From Maledivibacter sp. (lineage in GTDB: Bacteria > Bacillota > Clostridia > Peptostreptococcales > Caminicellaceae): a stretch of 64,000 nucleotides of DNA. Where the stretch lies: NCBI GenBank assembly GCA_025210375.1, contig JAOASB010000025.1, forward strand, positions 38,641 to 102,640. Reading direction: 5' to 3'. Position numbers and translations under genes: made by a program. Within the stretch, counting starts at the first letter, position 1, and every line of letters starts with the position of its first letter. The notes under the pieces were generated by a model. It was not told the origin of the DNA. It was given only the letters and a program-made list of their open reading frames with translations, and did no database searches. This document shows positions 37,253 through 46,340 of this stretch, in pieces.

Positions 37253-37299
37253 AAAGGGGTGTCTCAGAATAAAGTTCATATTCTGAGGCACCCCTTTAT
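37253..37299 (+). terminator. Strong intrinsic terminator of the amidohydrolase operon
   Basis: AAAGGGGTGTCTCAGAATA pairs with TATTCTGAGGCACCCCTTT (one mismatch) around a 7-nt loop, 10 bp beyond the last stop. Confidence 0.85.
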
Positions 37300-37317
37300 A
37301 CAAATATGAGACTAAGA

Positions 37318-37530
37318 AAATTAATAAAAAGAAAAGAGAATGACTTCAAGAATTTAGCAAGAAAACTATCTGAAAGATTTGTGAAAAATTCGTAGAAATG
37401 ACAGGACGTCATTTCTTAGGCCATGAGGCATGGACGCCTCACGGGAGCGTTAGAATTTTTCTCAAAGCTTGAAGATAAAGTTTTCTCTAAATTCTTGTCG
37501 GATTGAACGTTCTTTTTATTAATTTTCAAA
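37318..37530. repeat. Long structured inverted-repeat element E
   Basis: About 213 bp. AAAATTAATAAAAAGAA on the left and TTCTTTTTATTAATTTT on the right are perfect 17-bp inverted ends. Inside them CAAGAATTTAG/CTAAATTCTTG pair, and the core holds GAAATGAC-AGG-ACGTCATTTC and a GTGAGGCG/TGAGGC-type hairpin (CCATGAGGCATGGACGCCTC). It has no credible ORF and could be a mobile element or a structured RNA. It lies between two convergent operons. Confidence 0.65.
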
Positions 37531-37546
37531 ATCCCACATTCATATA

Positions 37547-37984
37547 TTATAAAGCACTATAATGATTAATTAAGCCCATCATAGCCATCACATACCCGTA
37601 TATCCCAAAACCACTTATTTGACCGATACAAGCTGGAGCTGTCACGGATTTTCTTCTAAATTCCTCTCTTCCATGGACATTGCTAATATGTATTTCTACA
37701 GTGGGGAGTCCTACGGCCTTAATAGCATCGAGTATGGCAATACTATAGTGGGTATATGCGGCTGGATTAATTATTATACCATCATATTTACCATAAGCCC
37801 CTTGTATATAGTCTACTAGCTCCCCCTCAATATTGCTTTGAACTAGCTCTATATCTATATCCAATTTATTTGCTTCGTCCCTAAGATAACTACACATTTC
37901 CGAATAGGTTGTTTGTCCATAAATACTTTTTTCTCTTATACCTAAAAAATTGATATTTGGACCATTTATTATTAGGATTTTCAA
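37547..37984 (-). CDS. aroQ: 3-Dehydroquinate dehydratase, type II
   Basis: Third step of the shikimate route, dehydrating 3-dehydroquinate. 145 residues, normal for the dodecameric type II enzyme. NGPNINFLG with the catalytic-loop Arg/Tyr in REKSIYG, INPAAYTHYSIA, VEIHISNVHGREEFR and the His-Arg pair are all present. I choose the TTG at 37984 (M-KILIINGPN), nine bases after GGAG, over the TTG three codons earlier that abuts it. Last gene of the aromatic operon, separated from aroK by 114 bp. Confidence 0.95.
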   Translation of the reverse strand: MKILIINGPNINFLGIREKSIYGQTTYSEMCSYLRDEANKLDIDIELVQSNIEGELVDYIQGAYGKYDGIIINPAAYTHYSIAILDAIKAVGLPTVEIHISNVHGREEFRRKSVTAPACIGQISGFGIYGYVMAMMGLINHYSAL

Positions 37985-38098
37985 GGTTTTCAACTCCTAA
38001 ACAAAGACGTCTAACGACGCTTTATAGTTCTAAGTTCTAAGTGTTAAAGTCTCTCTAATAGGTCTTAAAAGATCTATAAAAATAAAAAACTTACAACT

Positions 38099-38614
38099 TT
38101 AGCAATAAATATTTTTCACAATTTCTATAATTCTTTCCACTACATCTTCTATGCTACCATCATTTATTATTTCATAATTACAATACTTCTTATATAAATC
38201 AATTCTTTCATTGTAAAGCTTGTAAAGCCTTTCCTTTCCATCCTTTAGTAATGGACGTCCATGGGTTTGTATATCCGATATTATATTGTCTAAGGCTCTA
38301 TTAACAAAGATAATTATACCACTTTCATTTAAAAATTCCATATTCTTATGAAATTTTATTACTCCCCCACCTGTAGATATGACAGAGTCCGTATACCTAC
38401 TTACTTCTTCCACTGATTCACTTTCTAATTTTCTGAAATATTCTTCTCCATCATTTTGAAATATATCTGGAATACTTCTACCTTCCTTTTTTTCTATATA
38501 TTCATCTATATCACAAAATTCCATGCTTAATTCGTCAGCTACAAGTCTTCCTATAGATGTTTTACCAGAGCCCGGCATCCCGATTAAAATAATATTTTCA
38601 TTAACTTTTTTCAT
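38099..38614 (-). CDS. aroK: Shikimate kinase
   Basis: Phosphorylates shikimate with ATP. 171 residues. Walker A GMPGSGKTSIGR, shikimate-binding DIDEYIEKKEGRSI and FRKLESE, and the GGGVI segment are intact; the lid contains GRPLL. Its ATG is one base after the aroE stop, so expression is coupled. Confidence 0.96.
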   Translation of the reverse strand: MKKVNENIILIGMPGSGKTSIGRLVADELSMEFCDIDEYIEKKEGRSIPDIFQNDGEEYFRKLESESVEEVSRYTDSVISTGGGVIKFHKNMEFLNESGIIIFVNRALDNIISDIQTHGRPLLKDGKERLYKLYNERIDLYKKYCNYEIINDGSIEDVVERIIEIVKNIYC

Positions 38615-38615
38615 A

Positions 38616-39431
38616 CTAGATTACCGCCTTCAATATGCTGTGATATATTTTCTCTATAACTTTGTCATCTATTTTTATATCATTCCACAGTTCCTCTGCC
38701 TTTACCGCCTGGCCTACTAGCATATATAGTCCATTTACTGCTTTAATTCCTTGTTTGGATGCGTTTTTTAGAAATAACGTTTCTATTGGATTATAAATCA
38801 AATCAACGGCTGCCTCAAATTTAGAGATATCTTCTTTGCTGACTGGACAAGCTTCTATCTTAGGATACATGCCACAGGGTGTACAGTTAATTATTATATC
38901 CTGGTGGGATAAGGCTTTTATATCATTATAGGAAATCATTCTATGATCCTTAAATTTTTCCCTTCCTTTAGTTATATCCCTGGTCACGAAGGTAACATCC
39001 ATTACATCTCCATCTAATAGGTATTGCAATACAGCTTTAGAAGCCCCCCCCGTACCTAAAATAACTGCATTTTTATTTTTTATATGGATATCAAATTTAT
39101 CCAGCATAATACCAAAGCCAAAATAATCGGTATTATAGCCAATTGCTTTATTCTCCCTAAAACAAATGGTATTTACAGCACCAATCTTTTTCCCTTCGTC
39201 GGATACCATATCTAAATACTCCATAATGTCTACCTTATATGGAATAGTGACATTTACTCCCTTTGCCCCCACTGCCTTCAATCTATAAACTGCATCCCTT
39301 AAATTTCCTTTTTCTATTTCGAGTAAATGATAGTAGCCTTCCATATTTAATTCCTTAAATATTATGGAATGTATAGCAGGGGAAAAGCTGTGTTTTAATT
39401 TCTCACCTATAAGACCAAAAAGTCCACTCAT
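38616..39431 (-). CDS. aroE: Shikimate 5-dehydrogenase
   Basis: Reduces dehydroshikimate with NADPH. 271 residues. The shikimate pocket is seen in GEKLKHSFSPAIHS and NVTIPYK (catalytic Lys), followed by GAVNTI and GYNTD; the NADP site is VILGTGGASKAVLQY, then INCTPCGMYP. Normal length. ATG with AAAGGTG upstream, 72 bp after pheA. Confidence 0.96.
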   Translation of the reverse strand: MSGLFGLIGEKLKHSFSPAIHSIIFKELNMEGYYHLLEIEKGNLRDAVYRLKAVGAKGVNVTIPYKVDIMEYLDMVSDEGKKIGAVNTICFRENKAIGYNTDYFGFGIMLDKFDIHIKNKNAVILGTGGASKAVLQYLLDGDVMDVTFVTRDITKGREKFKDHRMISYNDIKALSHQDIIINCTPCGMYPKIEACPVSKEDISKFEAAVDLIYNPIETLFLKNASKQGIKAVNGLYMLVGQAVKAEELWNDIKIDDKVIEKIYHSILKAVI

Positions 39432-39503
39432 ATAATATCACCTTTCTCCTTCAACCTTCTTCCTATCTCCGTTAAATAGAGTTCCTGCTCCTAATTCTAA
39501 TTT

Positions 39504-40664
39504 CTAAATCCTATGCCCAACGTAGTTCCCTAATAATTTAAAATAACTACTATTTTCTTTTATAGCCTTAATTGACTTTCTGACAGTTTCATCATGAAAA
39601 TTACCATTAATATCTATATAAAAAAAGTATTCCCATGACCTATCTATAATAGGCCTTGATTCTATCTTTATCATATTTAAATTATTTTCTGCAAAAAAAC
39701 CTAAAATTTCATATAATGCACCGGGTTGATGGGCTGTTGTGGTTACTATACTGACTTTATTACAGTCCTTATTAACCTCTAAATCTCTACCTATTATAAT
39801 GAATCTTGTATGATTGATTACATTATAGTTTATGTTTCCCTTAATAATATCTAGATCATAAAGCTCAGCAGCTTTGCCACTGCAAATAGCTGCCTTTTCT
39901 TTGCATTTCTCTTCATTTATATATTTTGCACTTATTGCAGTATTCTTAAATGGTATTAGCCTAAGATCTCGATAATCCTTAAAAAATTCACTGCATTGCT
40001 GAAAGGCTTGTGGATGAGAATATACCTCTGTAATATCTTCAAGTTTAGTGCCTTTAGGCCCTACTAAATTATGTTCGACCTTTATACATCTTTCTCCCAC
40101 TATATAAAATCCATACTTTCTTAGAAGATCATATACCTCTGATATACCGCCAGTAGATGAATTCTCAATTGGCAGTACCCCATAGTCTATCCTATGATTT
40201 TTAAGGGCTTCAAATATATCCTGAAAATCCATTACATTATATGTGCTAACCTTATCCCCAAAATACTGTGTTAAGGCTTCTTCGCTAAAGGAACCGGGCT
40301 CCCCTTGATATCCTACCCTTAGTGACAAGGGATATTTCCTTATGCCATAATTTTGATTTTCTAAAGTAGAACATGCTTCTTCGTCACAACTATCTATATT
40401 TACATATTCTTTTTGCACTTCCTTGCTTATTTCCATGACTTTATTTAAGAAATTTGTAGTAGACTCTTGAAATTTTTTATTCTTTAGTCTCGATATATTT
40501 TTTTCTATTACCTCTACTTCCCTAGCTTGATTAAATATTTCAAGATCATTATTCTTTTTATATTCTGCAATCTTGAGTACTGTTTCCATACGTTTTTCAA
40601 ATAAAGCTACAAGTTCCCTATCTATTTCATCAATATGACTTCTTAAGTTTTCAATTTCACTCAT
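39504..40664 (-). CDS. pheA: Bifunctional chorismate mutase / prephenate dehydratase
   Basis: Turns chorismate to prephenate and then phenylpyruvate. 386 residues in three parts: an AroQ-class mutase at 1-85 (LRSHIDEIDRELVALFEKRM), prephenate dehydratase at about 110-285 (VGYQGEPGSFSEEAL, LPIENSSTGGI, catalytic NHTRFIII), and an ACT domain at about 300-375 with QPGALYEIL and IESRPIIDRSWEYFFYID. The ESRP motif forms the Phe feedback site in this family, so allosteric inhibition by phenylalanine is expected. Starts by a 4-bp overlap with aroC. Confidence 0.96.
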   Translation of the reverse strand: MSEIENLRSHIDEIDRELVALFEKRMETVLKIAEYKKNNDLEIFNQAREVEVIEKNISRLKNKKFQESTTNFLNKVMEISKEVQKEYVNIDSCDEEACSTLENQNYGIRKYPLSLRVGYQGEPGSFSEEALTQYFGDKVSTYNVMDFQDIFEALKNHRIDYGVLPIENSSTGGISEVYDLLRKYGFYIVGERCIKVEHNLVGPKGTKLEDITEVYSHPQAFQQCSEFFKDYRDLRLIPFKNTAISAKYINEEKCKEKAAICSGKAAELYDLDIIKGNINYNVINHTRFIIIGRDLEVNKDCNKVSIVTTTAHQPGALYEILGFFAENNLNMIKIESRPIIDRSWEYFFYIDINGNFHDETVRKSIKAIKENSSYFKLLGNYVGHRI

Positions 40665-41752
40665 TTTAACTCACCCTTTTCCATCATCAAATCTATTAAT
40701 GCTATAGCACAGGCAGATTCAATTACAGGCACTGCCCTAGGTACTATACACGGATCATGTCGACCATCTATTTGAAGCTGGGTTTCTATACTTTTTTCTA
40801 TATCTATCGTTCTTTGGAGTTTACCTATTGAAGGGGTCGGCTTGATTGCGGTTCTAAGTATTATAGGCATACCATTAGTTATTCCCCCTAATATCCCCCC
40901 ATTGTTATTTGAATATGCAGTGATTTTTCCTTCTTTTATATATAGTTCATCATTTGACTGGGATCCCTTGACTTTAGTTATATCAAAACCTGCTCCAAAT
41001 TCTACTCCCTTTACTGCAGGTATAGAAAATAATATATGGGAAAGCTTACTTTCAACGGAATCAAAGAAGGGTGAGCCTAAGCCCTGTGGTAGGTTTACTA
41101 TTGCCGCTTCAATTATTCCTCCTACAGAATCCTTCTCTTCCTTAACCTTTAAAATATATTCCTGCATGTCTTTGCCTTTTTGATCATCAATAACACAAAA
41201 TTCTTTATTTGATAAGCTTTTTAACAGGGTAGGCTCAATATGTACCCCATCAAATGAACTGTCTTTAATATCCCCTATACTTTTTATATGACTTCCTATT
41301 AATATGTTTTTGCTTAGTAGAATCTGCTTTGCTACAGCTCCCGCAAATACCAATGGAGCAGTAAGTCTCCCAGAAAAATGTCCTCCTCCTCTATAATCAT
41401 TGAAGCCTGAGTATCTCACATGACCTGTATGGTCGGCATGACCGGGTCTCATTATGGATCTCATAGCCTCGTAATCCCTTGAATGCTGATTAGTATTGTA
41501 TATAAGGGAGGATAGTGGTGTTCCCGTGGTTCTGCCATTAAAATACCCACTTAATATTTCAAAGCTATCGCCTTCTTTTCTTGGAGTAGATATCTTGTTT
41601 CTTCCTGGAGCCCTTCTCTGCATCTCTTTATTTATATATTCAAAATCTAGCTCAATACCTGGTGGAAGTCCATCTATAACTACTCCTATGGCTTTTCCAT
41701 GGGACTCTCCAAAAATTGAAAGCTTGATATTTTTACCCCACATACTGCTCAT
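40661..41752 (-). CDS. aroC: Chorismate synthase
   Basis: Makes chorismate from EPSP using reduced FMN. 363 residues. Signatures: GESHGKAIGVVIDGLPPG, RRAPGR, DSFEILSGYFNGRTTGTP, RPGHADHTGHVRYSGFNDYRGGGHFSGR and DPCIVPRAVPVIESACA. The ATG at 41752 follows GGAGGAAAAATAG and lies inside the end of aroA (20-bp overlap), suggesting coupled translation. Confidence 0.97.
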   Translation of the reverse strand: MSSMWGKNIKLSIFGESHGKAIGVVIDGLPPGIELDFEYINKEMQRRAPGRNKISTPRKEGDSFEILSGYFNGRTTGTPLSSLIYNTNQHSRDYEAMRSIMRPGHADHTGHVRYSGFNDYRGGGHFSGRLTAPLVFAGAVAKQILLSKNILIGSHIKSIGDIKDSSFDGVHIEPTLLKSLSNKEFCVIDDQKGKDMQEYILKVKEEKDSVGGIIEAAIVNLPQGLGSPFFDSVESKLSHILFSIPAVKGVEFGAGFDITKVKGSQSNDELYIKEGKITAYSNNNGGILGGITNGMPIILRTAIKPTPSIGKLQRTIDIEKSIETQLQIDGRHDPCIVPRAVPVIESACAIALIDLMMEKGELK

Positions 41753-43031
41753 CTATTTTTCCTCCTAAGCTCATAAAGTCCTTCCAAAAATCTGGATAGG
41801 ATTTCTTTACTGCATCACTACCGGTTATTATTACAGGCTCAGTGCATTTAATAGAAGCTATGGCAAGGGACATGGCAATACGATGATCATTCCAGCTATC
41901 TACAGTCCCACCCCTTAGATTTTCTTTTCCTTCGATTATTAATCCATCTTCTAGCTCTTTTACATCGGCTCCTAATTTATTTAGCTCCGTAGCTATTGCC
42001 CTTAGTCTATCTGACTCCTTTATTCTAAGCCTTTCTGCATTAATTATCCTTGTTGTTCCATTGCTTAATGCTCCTAATACTGCAAGTACTGGCACTATAT
42101 CTGGGCACTGTGAAGCGTCTATTACTGTACCCTTTGTTTCTGACCCATTTATTGTGATAAAAGCTTCATTTATCTGAAGATTACCACCCATCCTTTGCAC
42201 TATTTCAAGTATGGCTCTGTCTCCTTGAAGAGAATCAATTCTTAAATCCCTACACTTTATGCTGTTACCTAAAATTCCAGCAACAATCCAAAATGCGGCC
42301 TGGGAAAAGTCTCCTTCTACTCTATAGTCTCTACTAATATATTTTTGATTCCCTTTTATATAAAACTCTTTATAATCCCTGTTTTCTATTTTGATACCAA
42401 ACTGATTCAATATATCTATTGTTAAATCTACATAGCCCTTTGACTCAAGCTCAGTTGTTATTATGATCTTTGAATCCCCATCAAGTAAGGGTAATACAAA
42501 CATGAGTCCAGTTATAAATTGTGAGCTAATATTTCCCTCTACCTTAAAGCTTCCCGGTTTTAGTACACCCTTTACCCTTAATGGGAGCCTCCCATCATCA
42601 TTACTATACCCTATGCTTTGCTCATCAAATATCCTATAGTAGGTGTCCAAGGGTCTTTCCACAAGCTTACCCTCACCAGTAAATGTTACTGCATCTCCTA
42701 CAAGCCCCGCAAAGGGAATTAAGAATCTTAATGTCGATCCCGATTCCTTACAATCAATATTTGATTCTGGTGCCTTTACACTAGGATTTCCTCTTAAGGT
42801 AACATAATATGTGTCTTCGTGGGACTCTATTTCTATACATTCTATCCTCGTTCCAAGTCCCTTCATTCCCTGTAAAGTTGCTTTGATATCCTGTGAAAAT
42901 ATTAAATTATCTATATCGCTTACTCCATTGGAAAGTCCTGCACAGATTATTGCTCTATGGCTTAAGCTCTTTGATGGAGGTATTTTTATTTCTCCCTTAA
43001 GCTCTGTTGGATATATTTTAACAGAATTCAC
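41733..43031 (-). CDS. aroA: 3-Phosphoshikimate 1-carboxyvinyltransferase (EPSP synthase)
   Basis: Condenses shikimate-3-phosphate with PEP. 432 residues. KIPPSKSLSHRAIICAGLSNG, the PEP-site ESGSTLRFLIPFA, QFITGLMF, and RIKESDRLRAIATELNKLGADV followed by NDHRIAMSLAIA are clear. The residue after the conserved N-terminal site region and the LVERPLDTYY segment suggest a class II (Firmicute) type enzyme, but glyphosate class cannot be settled by eye. Start GTG at 43031 with AAGGGGGAG upstream is preferred to a TTG six codons earlier that lies in that site. Confidence 0.96.
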   Translation of the reverse strand: MNSVKIYPTELKGEIKIPPSKSLSHRAIICAGLSNGVSDIDNLIFSQDIKATLQGMKGLGTRIECIEIESHEDTYYVTLRGNPSVKAPESNIDCKESGSTLRFLIPFAGLVGDAVTFTGEGKLVERPLDTYYRIFDEQSIGYSNDDGRLPLRVKGVLKPGSFKVEGNISSQFITGLMFVLPLLDGDSKIIITTELESKGYVDLTIDILNQFGIKIENRDYKEFYIKGNQKYISRDYRVEGDFSQAAFWIVAGILGNSIKCRDLRIDSLQGDRAILEIVQRMGGNLQINEAFITINGSETKGTVIDASQCPDIVPVLAVLGALSNGTTRIINAERLRIKESDRLRAIATELNKLGADVKELEDGLIIEGKENLRGGTVDSWNDHRIAMSLAIASIKCTEPVIITGSDAVKKSYPDFWKDFMSLGGKIDEQYVG

Positions 43032-43107
43032 TACAAACTCCCCCTTCAAATCTATGTTCTTTATGGGTCATATCATTCTGATCCACGTACTCTTCTACCT
43101 GTGTCCT

Positions 43108-44172
43108 TTATCCTATATATCTCTCTGCATCTTTTCTATCTATATTTTTTATGAAACTATTCCCTATTTCCCGTAGCAATATAATACTTAACCTATCTCC
43201 TTTATTTTTTTTATCTAGCCCAATGGCTTTTATAATATCCACTTTTGGGACATCCGGCATCCCATGGGGTAGATTATATTTAATAAGAAGCTTCTGGATA
43301 ACCTTAGCCGTATCCTCCTTAGTCATCCCCAGTTCTTCACTTCTTTTTGTTATATTATACATCCCTATGGCTACAGCCTCTCCGTGGGTATATGTTTTAT
43401 AATTAAAATTTTTCTCTATGGCGTGACCTATTGTATGCCCAAAGTTTAGAAGCATCCTTTCTCCTTTATCCTTTTCATCCCTCTGAACCATATCCCTTTT
43501 TACGTCACAGCATCTATATATAATTTCTTCAATATTATCAAATAGTTCATCCTCTGTCTCAATATTCATGAGTTTATCAAATAAACCCTTATCCTTTATG
43601 CATCCGTATTTTATAACCTCTGCCATTCCATCATATAAGAATCTTTTATCAAGTGTTCTTAGTAGCTGTGGATCGATAAACACTGCCTCTGGATGATAAA
43701 AACTACCCACAAGATTTTTACCCATAGGTAAATTTACAGCAACCTTTCCCCCTACACTGCTATCAATCTGAGCCAAAAGAGATGTAGGTATCTGAATAAA
43801 GGGGATTCCCCTGAGAAGTGTGGAAGCAGCAAAACCAGCTAAATCTCCAACAACTCCTCCTCCCAGGGCTATAATCATATCTCCCCTTGTTATTTCAAAA
43901 TCCAAAAGCTTTTCATATATGTCTTTAGCTGACTCCAGTGATTTGCTTTTTTCTCCCGGTTGGATTACAATAGTTGTGGTTTGAAAATTATTTATATTTA
44001 ATTGATTTATTATCTTTTGGCCATATAATCCTTCAACATTTGAATCGGTTATTATGGCAATTTTTTTATTTTTATATATTTTTTTTATTTCTTCTCCTAT
44101 ATTCCCTAAAATTCCCTTTTTAATAGTTATAGAATACTTTTTCTGTGGAAGATTCACTTCTAAGTTATTCAT
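43108..44172 (-). CDS. aroB: 3-Dehydroquinate synthase
   Basis: Cyclises DAHP to dehydroquinate with NAD and a metal. 354 residues. IITDSNVEGLYG, PGEKSKSLES, ALGGGVVGDLAGFAASTLLRGIPFIQIPTSLLAQIDSSVGGKVAVN, metal ligands in GMAEVIKYGCI, LNFGHTIGHAIE and HGEAVAIGM. ATG with GGGAGG upstream, one base after tyrA. A 76-bp gap separates it from aroA. Confidence 0.97.
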   Translation of the reverse strand: MNNLEVNLPQKKYSITIKKGILGNIGEEIKKIYKNKKIAIITDSNVEGLYGQKIINQLNINNFQTTTIVIQPGEKSKSLESAKDIYEKLLDFEITRGDMIIALGGGVVGDLAGFAASTLLRGIPFIQIPTSLLAQIDSSVGGKVAVNLPMGKNLVGSFYHPEAVFIDPQLLRTLDKRFLYDGMAEVIKYGCIKDKGLFDKLMNIETEDELFDNIEEIIYRCCDVKRDMVQRDEKDKGERMLLNFGHTIGHAIEKNFNYKTYTHGEAVAIGMYNITKRSEELGMTKEDTAKVIQKLLIKYNLPHGMPDVPKVDIIKAIGLDKKNKGDRLSIILLREIGNSFIKNIDRKDAERYIG

Positions 44173-44173
44173 A

Positions 44174-45040
44174 CTAGATTAATTCCTCCCTTTTTTGACA
44201 TCCCTTTTTAAATAAAGCTTTGAGGCTATCCTTATCATTACTAATTATGGCCTTTTTAAAATCTGCTATGCTATTTTCAAATATTTCTATTTGTTTTAAA
44301 GTATTATTACGATTATCCATAATCAACTCTGTCCAAAGCTCTGAATTAATCTTTGCTACCCTTGTGGCATCCCTGTAGCTTCCTGCAACAAAAAACTTAG
44401 TATCCCTTCTACTATCACTATTTATAAGGGCTGATGCCATTATATGAGGAAGATGACTGGTAAATGCAATGATTTCATCATGCTGACGAGGCCCTAGTTT
44501 TACTATATTTTTAAATCCAATTGCTTTTATAAGCTTCTCTATATTGTCGATATTTTCCTTTTTATTTTTATCCGTAGGAGTTATTAAATAATTTGCATTA
44601 TTGAAGATATCCTTAGAAGCATATGCTAATCCTTTACTCTCCCTTCCCGCCATCGGGTGACCACCAATAAAGTCTATATCCTCCCTAATACATGTGTATA
44701 TCTCTTCAATTAACTTCTCCTTAATACCTGCAGTATCGGTTATAATAGCACCTGACTTAAAATTATCCATATTGTCATTTATAAATTTTACTGTCAAATT
44801 TGGATATATACAGGTTATTACTATATCAGATTTTTCAAGGGGGATTTTAGGGTCTATATATCCTTTATCAATTATCCCCATATTTTCAGCAGTTTTTATG
44901 ACCCCTTCGTCTATATCAATAGCCAAAAGCTTTTTAGGGTTTAATTCCCTTAAGGCAATTGCAAATGAGCCTCCAATCAATCCTAAACCAACTATGGTTA
45001 TAGTAAAATCACTAAAGTCTATCTCACTCAAATCCATCAC
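44174..45040 (-). CDS. tyrA: Prephenate dehydrogenase
   Basis: Oxidises prephenate to 4-hydroxyphenylpyruvate for tyrosine. 288 residues, single-domain type without a fused mutase or ACT domain. The NAD fold reads TITIVGLGLIGGSFAIAL (written ITIVGLGLIGGS), IDIDE, and IGGHPMAGRESKG carries the substrate-site His. TSHLPHIMASAL completes the family pattern. The start (GTG at 45040 or the adjacent ATG) lies 4 bp after the aroF stop. Confidence 0.95.
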   Translation of the reverse strand: MMDLSEIDFSDFTITIVGLGLIGGSFAIALRELNPKKLLAIDIDEGVIKTAENMGIIDKGYIDPKIPLEKSDIVITCIYPNLTVKFINDNMDNFKSGAIITDTAGIKEKLIEEIYTCIREDIDFIGGHPMAGRESKGLAYASKDIFNNANYLITPTDKNKKENIDNIEKLIKAIGFKNIVKLGPRQHDEIIAFTSHLPHIMASALINSDSRRDTKFFVAGSYRDATRVAKINSELWTELIMDNRNNTLKQIEIFENSIADFKKAIISNDKDSLKALFKKGCQKREELI

Positions 45041-45044
45041 TCCA

Positions 45045-46058
45045 TTATAATTCTTTATTTTCTATCTTTGCTAATTGTTTTAATTTTTCCATTAATGAAC
45101 TAAATCTCTCGGGTTTTATTGATTGTTGTCCGTCACATTTAGCGTTTGCTGGGTCATTATGAACTTCTATCATCAACCCATCGGCTCCAACTGCTAATGC
45201 TGCTTTTGCCAAGGGTTCAACCAGCCACCATAATCCACCTGCATGGCTTGGATCCACAATAACAGGTAAATGGCTGTATTTCTTTATAACAGGTATAGCA
45301 CTGAGATCCAATGTGTTTCTAGTATATTTTTCAAAGGTCCTTATTCCTCTTTCACAAAGAATAACTTTTTCATTTCCCTCGGACATTACATATTCTGCAG
45401 CCATTAATAACTCTTCTATAGTGGCAGACAATCCTCTTTTTAGCAGTACTGGCTTATCTAGCTTTCCAACTTCCTTTAAAAGATCAAAGTTTTGCATGTT
45501 TCTAGCACCTATTTGTATGACATCTACATCCTCAACAAATTTATCAATTTTATTCGGTGACATAAGCTCAGTAACTATGGGAAGTCCTGTTTTCTCTCTA
45601 GCTATCTTAAGAAGCTCTAAGCCTTCATCTCTGAGCCCCTGAAAGCTATAGGGTGAAGTTCTGGGCTTGAATGCTCCCCCCCTTAAAAAAGTAGCCCCAC
45701 TTTCTTTTATATCCTCGGCAATACTTACGATCTGATCTTCACTCTCTACGGAGCAAGGTCCTGCTATTACAGTAAATTTATTTCCACCAATCTGTCTACC
45801 ATTTACCTCAACTATACTTCCCTCTGGGTGGAAAAGCCTATTTGCTTTTTTGTAAGGTTCCTGTACAAATATTAATTTCTCCACATTTCTATTTGCCTGA
45901 ATTTGTGATGGGTCAATTCTACTTGTATCTCCCACAAGTCCAAGTAAATGATAGTTTTCCCCCTTTGACTCATGAATTTCACAGCCTAAACTCTTCATTT
46001 TTGTTTTAATTTTTTCACTCTCTTCTTCTTTTGCCTGGGGTTTCATAACAATTATCAT
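45045..46058 (-). CDS. aroF: 3-Deoxy-7-phosphoheptulonate (DAHP) synthase, type I-beta with N-terminal regulatory domain
   Basis: Condenses PEP and erythrose-4-phosphate, the committed step. 337 residues: residues 1-70 are a ferredoxin-like domain (MIIVMKPQAKEEESEKI), which in this class gives Phe/Tyr feedback; the barrel follows with FTVIAGPCSVES, FLRGGAFKPRTSPYSFQG, LPIVTELM, QIGARNMQNFDLL, LLKRGLSATIEE, LCERGIRTFE, VIVDPSHAGG and GLMIEVH. The ATG at 46058 with AAGGGAG upstream is chosen over a TTG six codons earlier. First structural gene of the operon, downstream of the attenuator. Confidence 0.96.
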   Translation of the reverse strand: MIIVMKPQAKEEESEKIKTKMKSLGCEIHESKGENYHLLGLVGDTSRIDPSQIQANRNVEKLIFVQEPYKKANRLFHPEGSIVEVNGRQIGGNKFTVIAGPCSVESEDQIVSIAEDIKESGATFLRGGAFKPRTSPYSFQGLRDEGLELLKIAREKTGLPIVTELMSPNKIDKFVEDVDVIQIGARNMQNFDLLKEVGKLDKPVLLKRGLSATIEELLMAAEYVMSEGNEKVILCERGIRTFEKYTRNTLDLSAIPVIKKYSHLPVIVDPSHAGGLWWLVEPLAKAALAVGADGLMIEVHNDPANAKCDGQQSIKPERFSSLMEKLKQLAKIENKEL

Positions 46059-46092
46059 ACTAAAATCTCCCTTCAAATTTTAATTTTTTATA

Positions 46093-46216
46093 GTTTGAGG
46101 AAATTGCATAACTCTGACTTGGTAGAATTGCATAATATATATGGTATAGCTTCAGAGATTTTAAAACTATATACAGTAGATGATTTTTATAGAAAGTAAT
46201 TATGCAATTTGCTCGT
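46093..46216. repeat. Hairpin element B, copy 3, inside the aro leader transcript
   Basis: TTTGAGGAAATTGCATAACT at one end and TAATTATGCAATTTGCTCG at the other are inverted repeats; the middle matches the other B copies. It lies between the attenuator terminator and the aroF ribosome site, so it must be transcribed as part of the aro mRNA. Confidence 0.82.
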
Positions 46217-46252
46217 TTTATTATCATCAAGTATTTCTTGAATAAAAATTGT

Positions 46253-46287
46253 ATAAAAAAAAGAAGACTCTTCTAATGAGTCTTCTT
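46253..46287 (-). terminator. Attenuator terminator of the aromatic operon
   Basis: On the minus strand AAGAAGACTC, loop ATTAGAA, GAGTCTTCTT form a perfect 10-bp stem followed by a run of eight T. It is positioned between the Phe/Tyr-rich leader ORF and aroF, about 195 bp before the aroF start, so it must be read through for the operon to be expressed. Confidence 0.85.
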
Positions 46288-46340
46288 GGCTTACCATCTA
46301 TTTGTTTAAAAGCTGTAGTAATATTTTCTATAGCTTTATA

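Noticed and set aside
37547..46058. Tryptophan biosynthesis genes in the aromatic operon
   Set aside because: All nine genes were identified and none is trpE, trpG or another trp gene.
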